DNA from: Streptomyces nymphaeiformis | Lineage (GTDB): Bacteria > Actinomycetota > Actinomycetes > Streptomycetales > Streptomycetaceae | Length of the DNA: 64,000 nucleotides | Direction of reading: 5' to 3' | Assembly: GCF_014203895.1 (NCBI RefSeq) | Contig: NZ_JACHJY010000002.1 | Span: 620,001 to 684,000, forward strand | Shown here: piece after piece, positions 44,558 to 54,941 of the stretch | How positions within the stretch are numbered: position 1 is the stretch's first letter | Layout of the letters: every line of letters begins with the position of its first letter | Notes under the pieces: model-generated | Told to the model about the DNA's origin: nothing | Database searches by the model: none | What the model saw: the letters and a program-made list of their open reading frames with translations, nothing else | Program-made: the position numbers and the translations under genes

Positions 44558-45589
44558 GTGGGAACCGAGAATGCCGGGACGGAACAGCGCCAGCCCGTGA
44601 TGGCGGACGTGGCGAAACTGGCGGGAGTGTCCCACCAGACGGTGTCCCGCGTGCTCAACGGCGCCCCGCACGTGCGGCCGGACACCCGCGAACGGGTGCT
44701 GGCCGCCATCCGGGAGCTGGACTACCGGCCCAACTCCGCGGCCCGCGCCCTGGTGACCCGCCGCTCCCAGACGCTCGGCGTGGTGAGCTTCGACTCGACG
44801 CTCTACGGACCGGCCTCGATGCTGGAGGGCATCGAGCGGGCGGCGCGCAGCGCCGGGTACTTCGTGAGCGTGACCAGTCTGCGCTCCCTGGACGGCCGGT
44901 CGGTCCAGGAGGCCGTCGACCGGCTGCGGGACCAGGGGGTGGAGGGCGTCGTCGTGATCGCGCCGCAGACCTCCACGGTCAGCGCGGTGGCCCGGCTCTC
45001 CAGCTCCGTTCCGCTCGTCGCGGTCGGCTCCGGCAACCAGACCCAGGTGCCCATGGTGTCGGTGGGCAACCGCTACGGTGCCGGAGTGGCCACGGGGCAC
45101 CTGCTCGACCTGGGGCACCGTACCGTGCACCACGTGGCGGGCCCGGCCAACTGGCTGGAGAGCCAGGATCGCGAGGAGGGCTGGCGCCTCGCCCTGCAGG
45201 CGGCCGGAGCACCGGTGCCGGAGGTGGAGCGCGGGGACTGGAGCGCCCGCTCGGGCTATCAGGCGGGCCTGCGGATCGCCGAACTTCCCGATGTCACCGC
45301 CGTCTTCTGCGCCAACGACCACATGGCCCTCGGCCTGCTGCGCGCCCTGCACGAGGCCGGCCGGTCCGTCCCGGACGAGATCAGCGTGGTGGGCTTCGAC
45401 GACATTCCGGAGGCCGCGTACTTCATCCCGCCGCTGACCACCGTGCGCCAGGACTTCGGCGAACTCGGCCGCCGCGCCCTGGAACTGCTGGTCGAGGAGC
45501 TGGAAGGCGGGTCGACCTCCCGGGCTCATGCGCAGATCTCCCCGGAGATGGTGCTGCGCCGCAGCGTCGCCCCCGCCAACCGACGTTGA
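44558..45589 (+). CDS. LacI-family arabinose regulator
   Basis: 343 residues from GTG 44558, which follows GAGGAGGG at 44543-44550. The helix-turn-helix is at about residues 10-55 (VMADVAKLAGVSHQTVSRVLNGAPHV, hinge ELDYRPNSAARALVTRRSQTLGV), with a sugar-binding effector domain (FDDIPEAAYFIPPLTTVRQD). The QTVSRVLNG recognition helix is very close to that of LacI, and the flanking operators are lac-operator-like (TGTGAGCGCTCACA). It lies between the pentose importer (divergent) and araBDA (downstream). L-arabinose or an arabinose derivative is the likely inducer. Confidence 0.92.
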   Translation: MGTENAGTEQRQPVMADVAKLAGVSHQTVSRVLNGAPHVRPDTRERVLAAIRELDYRPNSAARALVTRRSQTLGVVSFDSTLYGPASMLEGIERAARSAGYFVSVTSLRSLDGRSVQEAVDRLRDQGVEGVVVIAPQTSTVSAVARLSSSVPLVAVGSGNQTQVPMVSVGNRYGAGVATGHLLDLGHRTVHHVAGPANWLESQDREEGWRLALQAAGAPVPEVERGDWSARSGYQAGLRIAELPDVTAVFCANDHMALGLLRALHEAGRSVPDEISVVGFDDIPEAAYFIPPLTTVRQDFGELGRRALELLVEELEGGSTSRAHAQISPEMVLRRSVAPANRR

Positions 45590-45655
45590 ACCGGTAGCCG
45601 GTTCGAAACATCGGGTTCATTTGGTTCGTGGGCGGCATCCGGCTGCGGACGTCCC

Positions 45656-45702
45656 TTGACGCAGTGATTGTGAGCGCTCACAATCGCCTGTGAGCGTTAA
45701 CA
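45656..45702 (+). promoter_or_regulatory. araB promoter with two lac-like operators
   Basis: TTGACG (45656-45661), 17-bp spacer and CACAAT (45679-45684) form the promoter. Operator 1, GATTGTGAGCGCTCACAATC (45666-45685), is a perfect 20-bp palindrome covering spacer and -10. Operator 2, TGTGAGCGTTAACA (45689-45702), is centred exactly 20 bp downstream, on the same DNA face. Confidence 0.88.
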
Positions 45703-45846
45703 GAAGCGCTCTCCCCGAGCTGCCTGCCAGGCCGGCATCCCCGCTTCCGTCTCCCGGCGGCCCCTCGTCCCGCCCCCTCCGGAGGGAGCCCACGACGGCG
45801 CCGGCGACAGGCGACAACGCATACCTCCCGTACGAAGGATGAGGAA

Positions 45847-47544
45847 GTGACCGTGACCCCCGCCGCCCACGACACCGACCGGTACGTCGTCGGCATCGAC
45901 TTCGGCACCCTCTCCGGCCGCGCCGTGGTGGTCCGCGTACGGGACGGCGAGGAAGTCGCAGCCGCCGTCCACGAGTACCCGCACGCCGTCATCGAGCGCG
46001 AGCTGCCCGGCACCGGTCGGCCGCTGCCGCCCGACTGGGCGCTGCAGCACCCCGCCGACTGGCGGGACGTGCTGCGCACCACCGTCCCGGCCGCGCTCGC
46101 GGTGGCCGGCATCGACCCCGCCCACGTCATCGGGATCGCCACCGACTTCACCGCCTGCACCGTCCTGCCGACCCTGGCCGACGGCACCCCGCTCGCCGAA
46201 CTGCCGCAGTGGGCCGAACGCCCGCACGCCTGGCCCAAGCTCTGGAAGCACCACGCCGCCCAGGGGCAGGCGGACCGGATCAACGCGCTGGCCCACGCCC
46301 GGGGCGAGAAGTGGATCTCCCGCTACGGCGGCAGGATCTCCGCCGAGTGGCAGTACGCCAAGGCCCTCCAGGTCCTGGAAGAGGACCCGGCCGTCTACGC
46401 CGCGACCGCCCGCTGGATCGAGGCCGCCGACTGGATCGTCTGGCAGCTCACCGGCGCCGAGAGCCGCAACGCCTGCGCCGCCGGGTACAAGGGCATCCAC
46501 CAGGACGGGAGTTACCCGAGCGAGGACTACCTCGCCGCGCTCCACCCGGACTTCGCCGACTTCGCCCGCACCCGCCTTGAACACCCGCTCTCCCCGCTCG
46601 GCTCCCGGGTCGGCTCGCTCACCGCGCAGGCCGCCGAGTGGACCGGCCTGCCCGAGGGCATCGCGGTCGCCGCCGGCAACGTCGACGCGCACGTCGCCGC
46701 ACCGGCCGCCCGCGCCGTCGACAACGGCCAACTCCTCGCCATCATGGGCACGTCCACCTGCCACGTCGTCAACGGCGCCACGCTCGCCGACGTCCCCGGC
46801 ATCTGCGGCGTGGTCGAGGACGGCATCGTCGCCGGCTCCTACGGCTACGAGGCCGGCCAGAGCGCCGTCGGGGACATCTTCGCCTGGTGGCTGCGCCAGG
46901 GCCTGCCGGCCGACTACCTGGCCGAGGCCGAGGAGACCGGCGAAGACCCGCACGAACTGCTCACCCGCAAGGCCGCTGCCCAACCCGTCGGCGCGCACGG
47001 CCTGGTGGCGCTCGACTGGATGAACGGCAACCGCTCCACCCTGGTCGACCACCACCTCTCCGGCGTGATCGCCGGCCTGACCCTCGCCACCCGCCCCGAG
47101 GAGATCTACCGCGCACTCCTCGAGGCCACCGCCTTCGGCACCCGCGTCATCGTCGAGACCCTGGAGCAGGGCGGCGTCCCCGTCACCGAGTTCATCGTCA
47201 CCGGCGGACTGAAGAAGAACCCCCTGCTCATGCAGATCTACGCCGACGTGCTGCGCCGCCCGGTCTCGGTCGCCGCGTCGGAGCAGGGCCCGGCGCTCGG
47301 CTCGGCGATCCACGCCGCCGTCGCCGCCGGAGCCCACCCGGACGTCCGGGCCGCGGCCGCCGCCATGGGCCGGGTGCACCGGGGCGCCTACCAGCCGCAC
47401 CGGGCCGCCGCCGACGCGTACGACCTGCTCTTCGCCGAGTACCGCGCCCTGCACGACTCCTTCGGCCTGGGCGCCGACAAGCTCCTGCACCGCCTGCGTG
47501 ACATCCGGAACGTCGCCCTCACCACCCCGAGCGAGGCATTGTGA
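45847..47544 (+). CDS. araB: L-ribulokinase
   Basis: 565 residues, FGGY kinase. The N-terminal phosphate-binding segment is [18 protein letters not shown], the substrate region includes [21 protein letters not shown] (ribulokinase type), and the second ATPase core contains GTSTCHVV and [21 protein letters not shown]. It phosphorylates L-ribulose to L-ribulose-5-phosphate in the arabinose pathway. GTG 45847 is used; GTG 45853 is two codons further and better spaced from GAGGA, so the first two residues are uncertain. First gene of araB-araD-araA, behind twin lac-like operators. Confidence 0.95.
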   Translation: MTVTPAAHDTDRYVVGIDFGTLSGRAVVVRVRDGEEVAAAVHEYPHAVIERELPGTGRPLPPDWALQHPADWRDVLRTTVPAALAVAGIDPAHVIGIATDFTACTVLPTLADGTPLAELPQWAERPHAWPKLWKHHAAQGQADRINALAHARGEKWISRYGGRISAEWQYAKALQVLEEDPAVYAATARWIEAADWIVWQLTGAESRNACAAGYKGIHQDGSYPSEDYLAALHPDFADFARTRLEHPLSPLGSRVGSLTAQAAEWTGLPEGIAVAAGNVDAHVAAPAARAVDNGQLLAIMGTSTCHVVNGATLADVPGICGVVEDGIVAGSYGYEAGQSAVGDIFAWWLRQGLPADYLAEAEETGEDPHELLTRKAAAQPVGAHGLVALDWMNGNRSTLVDHHLSGVIAGLTLATRPEEIYRALLEATAFGTRVIVETLEQGGVPVTEFIVTGGLKKNPLLMQIYADVLRRPVSVAASEQGPALGSAIHAAVAAGAHPDVRAAAAAMGRVHRGAYQPHRAAADAYDLLFAEYRALHDSFGLGADKLLHRLRDIRNVALTTPSEAL

Positions 47545-48209
47545 ACGTGACCATCGACGCCATCCGCCACCAGGTCAGCGACCTCCACCAGGAACTCGTC
47601 CGCTACGGCCTCGTCGTGTGGACGGCGGGCAACGTCTCCGCCCGCGTTCCCGGAGAGGACCTGCTGGTCATCAAGCCCAGCGGCGTCTCCTACGACGAGC
47701 TGACGCCCGGCGACATGATCGTCTGCGACCTGGACGGCAACGTCGTCGAAGGCGAGCACGCGCCCTCCTCCGACACCGCCGCGCACGCCTACGTCTACCG
47801 CCACCTGCCCGAGGTCGGCGGAGTGGTGCACACCCACTCCACCTACGCCTGCGCCTGGGCGGCCCGAGGCGAGGCCGTTCCCTGCGTCCTCACCGCGATG
47901 GCCGACGAGTTCGGCGCCGAGATCCCCGTCGGCCCCTTCGCCCTGATCGGCGACGACTCGATCGGCCGGGGCATCGTGGACACCCTCAAGGGTCACCGCT
48001 CGCCCGCCGTCCTGATGCAGAACCACGGCGTCTTCACCATCGGCAAGGACGCCAAGGCAGCGGTCAAGGCCGCCGTGATGTGCGAGGACGTCGCCCGCAC
48101 CGTCCACCTCTCCCGCCAGCTCGGCGAGCCCCTGCCGATCGCCCAGGCGGACATCGACAGCCTCAACTTCCGGTACCAGAACGTCTACGGCCAGCCCCAG
48201 GCCCGGTGA
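47541..48209 (+). CDS. araD: L-ribulose-5-phosphate 4-epimerase
   Basis: 222 residues, class-II aldolase fold. Motifs: [25 protein letters not shown], zinc ligands in [20 protein letters not shown], and [28 protein letters not shown]. It converts L-ribulose-5-phosphate to D-xylulose-5-phosphate, joining arabinose to the pentose phosphate pathway. GTG overlaps the araB stop (GTGA 47541-47544). Confidence 0.95.
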   Translation: MNVTIDAIRHQVSDLHQELVRYGLVVWTAGNVSARVPGEDLLVIKPSGVSYDELTPGDMIVCDLDGNVVEGEHAPSSDTAAHAYVYRHLPEVGGVVHTHSTYACAWAARGEAVPCVLTAMADEFGAEIPVGPFALIGDDSIGRGIVDTLKGHRSPAVLMQNHGVFTIGKDAKAAVKAAVMCEDVARTVHLSRQLGEPLPIAQADIDSLNFRYQNVYGQPQAR

Positions 48210-48220
48210 GGAGCCACCCC

Positions 48221-49729
48221 ATGACCAAGCCACTCGAAGGCCGCCAGGTCTGGTTCCTGACCGGCAGCCAAGGGCTCTACGGCGAGGACACGCTGCGCCA
48301 GGTCGCCGAGCAGTCCCAGCGCATCGCCGAAACCCTGGACCGGGACCCCGCCGTTCCGGTCGAGATCGTCTGGAAGCCCGTCCTCACCGACGCCGACGCG
48401 ATCCGCCGGGTCTGTCTGGAGGCCAACTCCACGGACGGCTGCATCGGCCTGATCGCCTGGATGCACACCTTCTCGCCGGCCAAGATGTGGATCGCCGGAC
48501 TGGACGCCCTGCGCAAGCCGCTGCTCCACCTGCACACCCAGGCGAACGTCGAACTGCCCTGGCACAGCATCGACATGGACTTCATGAACCTGAACCAGGC
48601 CGCCCACGGCGACCGCGAGTTCGGCTACATCCAGTCCCGCCTCGGCGTCGCCCGCAAGACCGTCGCCGGACACGTCAGCGATCCGGACGTGGCCGCCAGG
48701 GTCGCCACCTGGGCCCGTGCCGCGGGCGGCCGCGCCGAACTGCGCGGCCTCAAGCTCGCCCGCTTCGGCGACAACATGCGCGACGTGGCCGTCACCGAGG
48801 GCGACAAGGTCGAGGCCCAGCTGCGCTTCGGGGTCTCCGTCAACACCTACGGCGTCAACGACCTGGTCACCGTCGTGGACGCGACGGACGACGCCGAGGT
48901 CACCGCGCTGGCCAAGGAGTACGAGGACGTCTACCGCCTCGCACCCGAACTGCGCGCCGGCGGGGAGCGCCACGAGTCGCTGCGCTACGCCGCGCGCATC
49001 GAGCTCGGCCTGCGCGGCTTCCTGGAACAGGGCGGCTTCAAGGCCTTCACCACCAACTTCGAGGACCTCGGCGGTCTGCGCCAGCTGCCCGGCCTGGCGG
49101 TGCAGCGGCTGATGGCCGACGGATACGGCTTCGGCGGTGAGGGGGACTGGAAGACCGCGACCCTGCTGCGCACCCTCAAGGTGACCGCCGGCGGACTGCC
49201 CGGCGGCACCTCCTTCATGGAGGACTACACCTACCACCTGGAGTTCGGCAGGGAGCTGATCCTCGGCGCGCACATGCTGGAGGTCTGCCCGAGCATCGCT
49301 TCCGGCACCCCCTCGTGCGAGATCCACCCGCTCGGCATCGGCGGCCGCGAGGACCCGGTCCGCCTGGTCTTCGACGCGGAGCCCGGTCCGGCCGTGGTGG
49401 TCGGCCTCGCGGACCTGGGCGACCGGTTCCGGCTGGTCGCCAACGAGGTCGACGTGGTCGCGTCACCGGAGCCGCTGCCCAAGCTGCCCGTCGCCCGTGC
49501 CGTCTGGAAGCCGCGCCCGGACCTGTCCACCTCCGCCGAGGCCTGGCTGACCGCCGGTGGGCCGCACCACACCGTGCTCTCCGGAGCGGTCGGCACCGAC
49601 GAGCTCGACGATCTCGCCGAGATGCTCGGCGTCGAACTCCTGGTGATCGACGACGACACCACGATGCGCCGCTTCACCAAGGAACTGCGCTGGAACCAGG
49701 CCTACCACCGGCTGGCCCAGGGCTTCTGA
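48221..49729 (+). CDS. araA: L-arabinose isomerase
   Basis: 502 residues of the expected length. It starts [21 protein letters not shown], with the conserved [65 protein letters not shown], and metal-binding Glu/His in [20 protein letters not shown] and [10 protein letters not shown]. It interconverts L-arabinose and L-ribulose, the first step. RBS GAGGAG lies 8 bases upstream. Last gene of the ara operon. Confidence 0.96.
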   Translation: MTKPLEGRQVWFLTGSQGLYGEDTLRQVAEQSQRIAETLDRDPAVPVEIVWKPVLTDADAIRRVCLEANSTDGCIGLIAWMHTFSPAKMWIAGLDALRKPLLHLHTQANVELPWHSIDMDFMNLNQAAHGDREFGYIQSRLGVARKTVAGHVSDPDVAARVATWARAAGGRAELRGLKLARFGDNMRDVAVTEGDKVEAQLRFGVSVNTYGVNDLVTVVDATDDAEVTALAKEYEDVYRLAPELRAGGERHESLRYAARIELGLRGFLEQGGFKAFTTNFEDLGGLRQLPGLAVQRLMADGYGFGGEGDWKTATLLRTLKVTAGGLPGGTSFMEDYTYHLEFGRELILGAHMLEVCPSIASGTPSCEIHPLGIGGREDPVRLVFDAEPGPAVVVGLADLGDRFRLVANEVDVVASPEPLPKLPVARAVWKPRPDLSTSAEAWLTAGGPHHTVLSGAVGTDELDDLAEMLGVELLVIDDDTTMRRFTKELRWNQAYHRLAQGF

Positions 49730-50007
49730 TCCCCGCCGGCCCCGAAGACGCCGGACCGGGCCGGGCGCCGGGCTGACGTGCTCCTGGACAGCGGCAACGT
49801 CGAGGGCCTGCTCGGCGCGACCGTCGACCGCTGCGCCGGCCGGATGGCCGGCGGTGGACCGCCCCCTCGACGACGCGACGTACCGGCCGGCGACCCGGCC
49901 CACCGGCCCACCGGCCCTGCCCCGCACGGCGGCCCGGAGGCGGGCCCCAAGTCACCGCTCATTCGCCTCATGACCCCTCGCCCTCGCCACAGCCGGAGGA
50001 ATCCCTC

Positions 50008-50991
50008 ATGCCGTTCACCGATTTGGGGCTCGACGAACTCATCGGCTACCACCCTGAGTCGACCGACCCGCGGGACTTCGACGAGTTCTGGCGGAGAACC
50101 CTCGACGAGGCCCGCTCACACAGCGGCGCGGTCAAGGCCGAACGCGTCACCGCGCAGTACGGTCTGCGCACCGTCGACGTCGACGACGTACGGTTCCCCG
50201 GCTGGAACGGCGAACCCGTGGCCGCCTGGCTGCTGCGCCCGCGTGGCGTGGACGGGCCGCTGCCGGTGGTCGTGACCTGCATCGGCTACTCCGGCGGCCG
50301 CGGGCTGCCCACCGACCAGCTGCTCTGGTCCGCCGCCGGATACGCCCAACTCGTCGTCGACAGCCGGGGCCAGGGCCGGGACACCCCGGACCACGGCATG
50401 GGCGACGGCACCCAGTGGGTCGAGGGCTTCATGACCAAGGGCATCGACTCCCCCGAGAACCACTACTACCGGCGGCTGATCACCGACTGCGTGCGCGCCG
50501 TGGACGCCGTCGCGGAACTGCCCGGACTCGACGGCAACCGCATCGTGGTGACCGGAGGCAGCCAGGGCGGCGGCCTGGCCCTCGCCGTCGCCGGGCTCAG
50601 CGGGGACCGCGTCGCCGCCGTGATGCCGGACGTCCCGTTCCTCTGCCACTTCCGCGAGGCCACGCAGATCGCTGAAGAGGGCCCGTATCTGGAGATCGTC
50701 ACGTACCTGCGCCGGCACAGCCAGCACCGCGTGCGGCAGACCTTCGCCACCCTCGACTACTTCGACGGCGTCAACTTCGCCCGGCGGGCCACCGCGCCGG
50801 CCCTGTTCAGCGTCGGCCTGATGGACCCGGTCTGCCCGCCCCGGACGGTCTACGCCGCCTTCAACAGCTACGCGGGCGAGGACCGCACCATGACCGTCTG
50901 GCCCTTCGCCGACCACGGAGGCGGCTACGGCGCGAACCCGCCCACCCAGCTGTCCTGGCTGCTCGACCGCGGGCTGGCGCCGGAACGGTGA
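50008..50991 (+). CDS. Acetyl xylan esterase / cephalosporin-C deacetylase (CE7)
   Basis: 327 residues, no signal peptide, so cytoplasmic. CE7 alpha/beta hydrolase features: DFDEFWRRTLDEA near the N-terminus, RGQGRDTPDHG (conserved RGQ), catalytic Ser in VTGGSQGGGLAL, Asp in SVGLMDPVCPP and His in ADHGGGY. It deacetylates imported acetylated xylo-oligosaccharides, completing the xylan locus. The 278-bp gap from araA holds no recognisable gene, so it may have its own promoter. Confidence 0.92.
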   Translation: MPFTDLGLDELIGYHPESTDPRDFDEFWRRTLDEARSHSGAVKAERVTAQYGLRTVDVDDVRFPGWNGEPVAAWLLRPRGVDGPLPVVVTCIGYSGGRGLPTDQLLWSAAGYAQLVVDSRGQGRDTPDHGMGDGTQWVEGFMTKGIDSPENHYYRRLITDCVRAVDAVAELPGLDGNRIVVTGGSQGGGLALAVAGLSGDRVAAVMPDVPFLCHFREATQIAEEGPYLEIVTYLRRHSQHRVRQTFATLDYFDGVNFARRATAPALFSVGLMDPVCPPRTVYAAFNSYAGEDRTMTVWPFADHGGGYGANPPTQLSWLLDRGLAPER

Positions 50992-51039
50992 CCGCCGTGC
51001 CCTCCGAGCGGGCCGAACCACGCACCGGCCCCGAGCCAC

Positions 51040-51133
51040 CAGTGAGGCACACCGCACGAGCACCCCACCCTTCCCGGAACTGCCCACCGGCTTCCGCTTC
51101 GGCGCGACCGCCACCGACCACTACCACCGTTGA
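51040..51133 (+). pseudogene. Possible GH1 N-terminal scrap
   Basis: In frame before TGA 51131-51133 the sequence reads FPELPTGFRFGATATDHYHR. GH1 enzymes of Streptomyces begin with FP-x-LP-x-GFRFG-x-ATA. The frame stops right at the point where the truncated binding-protein gene of the other strand begins, suggesting a deletion junction. Confidence 0.25.
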
Positions 51134-51842
51134 CGGGGTCCGCGCTGCTGCACGCGATCACGATCGGACGGGACGGGGCGCCGGCCTCCTGGACCAGCTT
51201 CTTCGCCTGCGTGAGGTCCTGGTCCACCGAGGGCAGGGCGTCGTACGCCTTGCTCGCGACGACACCGGGTGGGGTCGCGAGCAACTGGTTGAACAGGACA
51301 TCGGGTTTGGTCAGTCTGACCGTCACCTGGTGGGCGCCGGACACCTCGACCGAGTCGACGTTGGCGTAGACGTTCGCCCAGTAGGAACCGAGGTCGGGGT
51401 CGAGGTGCCGGTTCAGGCTGTACGCGACGTCCTCCGCCGTCACCGTGGAGCCGTCGTGGAACTTCACCCCCTGCCGGATCGTGTAGACCCAGGTCTTCGG
51501 GTCGGGGCGGTCGATCTTCTCGGTGAGGCCGGGCTTGACGGAGAAGTCCGGGCCGAGGCGCAGCGGGCTCTCGCAGACGTTGGCGATGACGGTGTTCGGC
51601 GGACAGTCGTAGGTGTAGATCCAGTCCAGTGAGCTCGGCTCCGTACCCAGGTTCCATCGCACCGTGTCGAGCTCGCCCTTGGCGGCGGGCGTGTCGATCG
51701 TCAGCTTGACGTCCTTCCCGGCGGCGCCGTTGGTGCCGGGACGACCGCCGGAACAGGCGGCTGCGGTTGCCAGGGCGAGCCCGACCGCCACCACGGCACG
51801 GGTGGTGCCGGTGAGGAGTCCGGCCTGTACGTGCCGTTCCAT
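51134..51842 (-). pseudogene. Peptide-type (family 5) binding protein gene, internally deleted and truncated
   Basis: The gene starts well: ATG 51842, lipoprotein signal with TAAAC, then WNLGTEPSSLDWIYTYDC and PDPKTWVYTIRQGVKFHDGSTVTAEDVAYSL, the family-5 (DppA/OppA) signature. After FNQLLATPPGVVASKAY it jumps to SVDQDLTQAKKLVQEAGAP, a segment that normally lies more than 100 residues later, and all similarity ends near 51134. An open frame continues to 50925 without homology. Family members are about 500-550 residues; only about 235 remain, with one internal deletion and a lost C-terminus. The permeases and ATPases of the transporter are absent. Confidence 0.8.
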
Positions 51843-51951
51843 GGGCCGACCGGAAGGACCCGGTGCTGCCTGCCGCCCAGGGCAGAGAGGAGGGGCAGGC
51901 AGCACCGGTGGGGGAACCCTCCCGGGGGACCGGTCCGGGTGGGTTCCCGGC

Positions 51952-52833
51952 TCAGTGCCCGGCGGTCTCCTTGAGCCAGTCGGGCGTGCGGAACGTTCCG
52001 CCGTACATGGGGAGTTCGATGCTCGATCCGTAGCGGGCGAGCTGGCTCCAGGGGCGGTTGATGCCCGCGGAGCCGTACTGGCGGACGCGGGTCACGGCGT
52101 CGAGGTCGAGGACGTCGACGAGTACCTCCGCACCCGTTCCGGCCTGCTGACGGACGGAGCCTTCCGGGTCGACGATCAGGCTGGCGCCGACGCCGGCCGG
52201 GTCGGAGGCGTTGACGTTGACGACGTAGAGCTGATTGCTCCAGGCGTTGGCGCGGGCGCAGACCAGTTCCATCTCCCGGTCGCGCGTGGTGGTCAGGGTG
52301 GGCTGGATGACGATCTCCGCGCCGAGCCAGGCCAGCTGGCGCATGGTCTCGGGGAAGGAGCCGTCGTAACAGATGGCCAGGCCCACTCGGCCTGCCTGGG
52401 GGATGTCGAAGACGGTGAAGCGGTTCCCCGGAGTGGCCTGTTCGTACGGCTGCCAGGGGAAGACCTTCCGGTAGTCGGCGGCGATGTCACCCTCGGGTGA
52501 GATCGCGAGCGCGGTGTTGTGGATCGTGCCGTCCGTCGTGCGCTCGAACACGGTGCCGGGCACGAGCCACAGCCCGGTCTCCATCGCCAGGCCGGCGAGG
52601 CGGTCGGTGAGCGGTCCGGGAATGGTGACGGCGGCCTCCTCCATCCAGTTCTCGGGGCGTTCGGCGAGCAGTGGTCCCTCGGCGGCGAGGAACAGCTCCG
52701 GCACGACGACGAGTTGGACGTGGGGGAAGAGCTCGCGGACGGTCCGGACCTGGTGGGCGAACCGGGACCAGGTGGCTTCCGGGTCGTACGGGACGGGGGC
52801 GGTCTGGACGGCGGCGATGGCCAGGGTACGCAT
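51952..52833 (-). CDS. Carbon-nitrogen hydrolase (nitrilase superfamily)
   Basis: 293 residues. The Glu-Lys-Cys triad is visible: Glu in VVVPELFLA, Lys in DYRKVFPW, Cys in AICYDGSFPE. The C-terminus has REMELVCARANAWSNQLYVVNVN. These enzymes hydrolyse aliphatic amides, carbamoyl compounds or omega-amides in the cytoplasm. It follows the APC permease gene by 8 bases and is surely co-transcribed, so it probably processes the imported amide. The shared TTAAAT operator links it to the DmpA-type peptidase gene. Confidence 0.92.
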   Translation of the reverse strand: MRTLAIAAVQTAPVPYDPEATWSRFAHQVRTVRELFPHVQLVVVPELFLAAEGPLLAERPENWMEEAAVTIPGPLTDRLAGLAMETGLWLVPGTVFERTTDGTIHNTALAISPEGDIAADYRKVFPWQPYEQATPGNRFTVFDIPQAGRVGLAICYDGSFPETMRQLAWLGAEIVIQPTLTTTRDREMELVCARANAWSNQLYVVNVNASDPAGVGASLIVDPEGSVRQQAGTGAEVLVDVLDLDAVTRVRQYGSAGINRPWSQLARYGSSIELPMYGGTFRTPDWLKETAGH

Positions 52834-52841
52834 CGGCGGGA

Positions 52842-54368
52842 TCAGCTTTCGTTCCGGGCGAATTCGGTGGTGGTCGGCGGGGCGACGGAGGCCTTGCCCT
52901 GGCGGAAGAAGCGGGGGAAGTGGGCGCGGACCAGCAGGACGACGGGGACCCCGAGGGCCACGGCGCCGATGCCGAGGAGGAAGACGCCGCCGATGCCGAG
53001 GAAGGAGGTACTGCCGTAGTCGGGGGCGATCGTGTCGTAGACGCTGCGGGCGAGCGCGGCGAGCATCATCAGTCCGCCGAGTGCCGGCAGCACGCCCTTG
53101 AGCAGCAGGTCGCGCACGGAGTCGCGGAGGCGATGGCGGAAGTGCCAGACGCAGGCGAAGGCGGTGGCTCCGTAGTAGCAGGCGATCAGGAGACCGATGC
53201 AGAGGATGGCGTCGCCGAGGAAGCGCGGCGAGGCGAGCTTGAGAACCACCAGGGTCACGGCGGTGGCGGCACCGAAGAAGACGGTACCGACGGCAGGCGT
53301 CCGAAAGCGGGGGTGGATGCGGGCGAACATCTTCGGCAAGGCCCCGTGGGTGGTCATCGACAGCAGGCCTCGGCCGCTGCCGACCAGAGAGGTGAGCATC
53401 GCGGACAGGGCACTGACGCAGACGGCGAGCTGGACGAGGGCCGCCAGGGCGTTCCCGAGGAGCGGCGGGGCGAGGGCCGCCAGGAAGTCCGTGGCGTTGT
53501 CGGGGTTGCCGAGGCCGATGCCGGTGGTGCCGGTTCCGGCATACCCGACCGCGGCGAAGGAGGTGAACAGGTAGGTGACGAGGAGGACGAAGGTGGAGAT
53601 CAGCACGGCGCGACCGGGGACACGGTCGGCGTCACTGCTCTCCTCGTTCACGGTGATCAGCGCGTCCCAGCCCCAGTAGATGAAGAGGCACAGCAGCACC
53701 GCCTCGGCGAACGGACCTGCGCCGTCGAAGGCGAAGGGGTTGAGCCAGGACAGCGAAGGCGTGGCGGCGCCGGGCCGGGTGAAGGCCGCGAGGCCGAGCC
53801 CGAACAGCGCCACGAGCTGCAGTCCGAGCAGCGCGTACTGGATGCCGGTGGCGATCTGCAGTCCCCGGCGGGCCAGTACGGTCGCGCCGGCGAGCAGGAG
53901 CAGAGCCGTGACGGTCACGGCGGCATCGCTGTCGGCCAGGCCGTCGAGGCCGAGGACGGAGAGCAGGTAGGTGGCGCCGACCTGGGCGAGCGCGGTCATG
54001 GAGAAGAGGGTGGCCATGGTGGGCACCCAGCTCCCGACCAGCCACCCGGTCCATGGGCCGAAGGCGCGAGTGTTCCATACGAAGGTGGTGCCGCAGTCCG
54101 GCATGTCCCGGTTGAGCTCGCGGAAGGCGAACGCCGTCAGCAGGATCGGCACGAATCCGATCAGCAGCGCGGCGGGAGCGAGGTGCCCCACGGTCATGGT
54201 GACCAGGCCGAGCGTGACGGCGATGGAGCAGGCAGGAGCGGTGGAGGAGAGCCCGAGGGCGACGACACCGAGCAGGCCCACGCTGCCGCTGCGCAGCCCC
54301 TTGTCGACGGGGCTGGGGGATGCACCGGCTCTCGGTCCGGCAGGGGAGTCATTCGAGCTGAGCGTCAC
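52842..54368 (-). CDS. APC-superfamily permease
   Basis: 508 residues with about 13 hydrophobic segments. Helix 1 reads LGLSSTAPACSIAVTLGLV, and conserved motifs include PDCGTTFVWNTRAFGPWTGWLVGSW and CLFIYWGWDALITVNEES. It resembles the APC permease at 8753 but belongs to a different subgroup. It imports an amino acid or amide for the nitrilase-family enzyme encoded next. The promoter has TTGACG-N17-TTAAAT with an operator over the -10. Confidence 0.92.
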   Translation of the reverse strand: MTLSSNDSPAGPRAGASPSPVDKGLRSGSVGLLGVVALGLSSTAPACSIAVTLGLVTMTVGHLAPAALLIGFVPILLTAFAFRELNRDMPDCGTTFVWNTRAFGPWTGWLVGSWVPTMATLFSMTALAQVGATYLLSVLGLDGLADSDAAVTVTALLLLAGATVLARRGLQIATGIQYALLGLQLVALFGLGLAAFTRPGAATPSLSWLNPFAFDGAGPFAEAVLLCLFIYWGWDALITVNEESSDADRVPGRAVLISTFVLLVTYLFTSFAAVGYAGTGTTGIGLGNPDNATDFLAALAPPLLGNALAALVQLAVCVSALSAMLTSLVGSGRGLLSMTTHGALPKMFARIHPRFRTPAVGTVFFGAATAVTLVVLKLASPRFLGDAILCIGLLIACYYGATAFACVWHFRHRLRDSVRDLLLKGVLPALGGLMMLAALARSVYDTIAPDYGSTSFLGIGGVFLLGIGAVALGVPVVLLVRAHFPRFFRQGKASVAPPTTTEFARNES

Positions 54369-54397
54369 GACGGAGGCTCCTCACATGAGACGCGTTG

Positions 54398-54436
54398 TTA
54401 AAACCAGATTTAAGAAGGTGGCTGCGCCCTCGTCAA
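54398..54436 (-). promoter_or_regulatory. Permease promoter with TetR-type operator
   Basis: Minus strand: TTGACG (54436-54431), 17-bp spacer, TTAAAT (54413-54408). The -10 is the left arm of TTAAATCTGGTTTTAA (54413-54398). The layout duplicates that of the peptidase promoter at 55611. A second related sequence (TATTTGTGTTTAA) lies near 54453-54466. Confidence 0.75.
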
Positions 54437-54941
54437 GGGAAGGGGGTCCGTTGTTAAACACAAATATGGAGAGCCGCTGGATGGCTGTGCTCGACCGGAC
54501 CGCGAGCACGGGGGCGGGATGCCGCGAAGGCGAGCAGGACAAGGCGGCCCGCCGGGAGCACGCCGAGCGCGGCCACGCGGCGAGCACGAGCGGCGCGAGG
54601 CATGGACGCGCCGCCTGTGCGACGTGGAGGCAGGTGCCTGCGGCCTTTTGCGTGCCGGTGCGCTCGACGCCGTAGGCGCTCACGCTTTCGATGCCGATCC
54701 CCTCGGCTCGTACGGCACGCCGGACGCTGCTGATGTACGCGTGAAGCGCCTTGACGTCGTACGGCCGGAAGTCCGGAAGGTACTCCGGCACGCAGGAGCC
54801 GGAGCCTGAACGACCTCGACTCCGGACTCTGGGATCACGCGCCGGCCCGGGGAGCCCAGGACCGCGTCATCCGCATCGCGGTCCCTACGGCGCGTACGTC
54901 CTGCCGGATCGGCATACGGACGGGACAGTGCCGAGCCTGTA
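54437..54941. other. Spacer with an unrecognised open frame
   Basis: This 505-bp stretch lies between the permease promoter and the TetR gene. On the minus strand a frame from about 54791 reads PEYLPDFRPYDVKALHAYI and SSVRRAVRAEGIGIESVSAYG before becoming featureless. It might be the start of a lost gene, but I cannot assign it and it lacks a clear ribosome site. No terminator with a convincing stem is seen. Confidence 0.35.

Noticed and set aside
49730..50007. Small gene between araA and the acetyl xylan esterase gene
   Set aside because: A frame starting LLDSGNVEGLLGATVDRCAGR is open but soon turns Pro/Arg-rich and runs into the esterase gene out of frame, without a convincing ribosome site.
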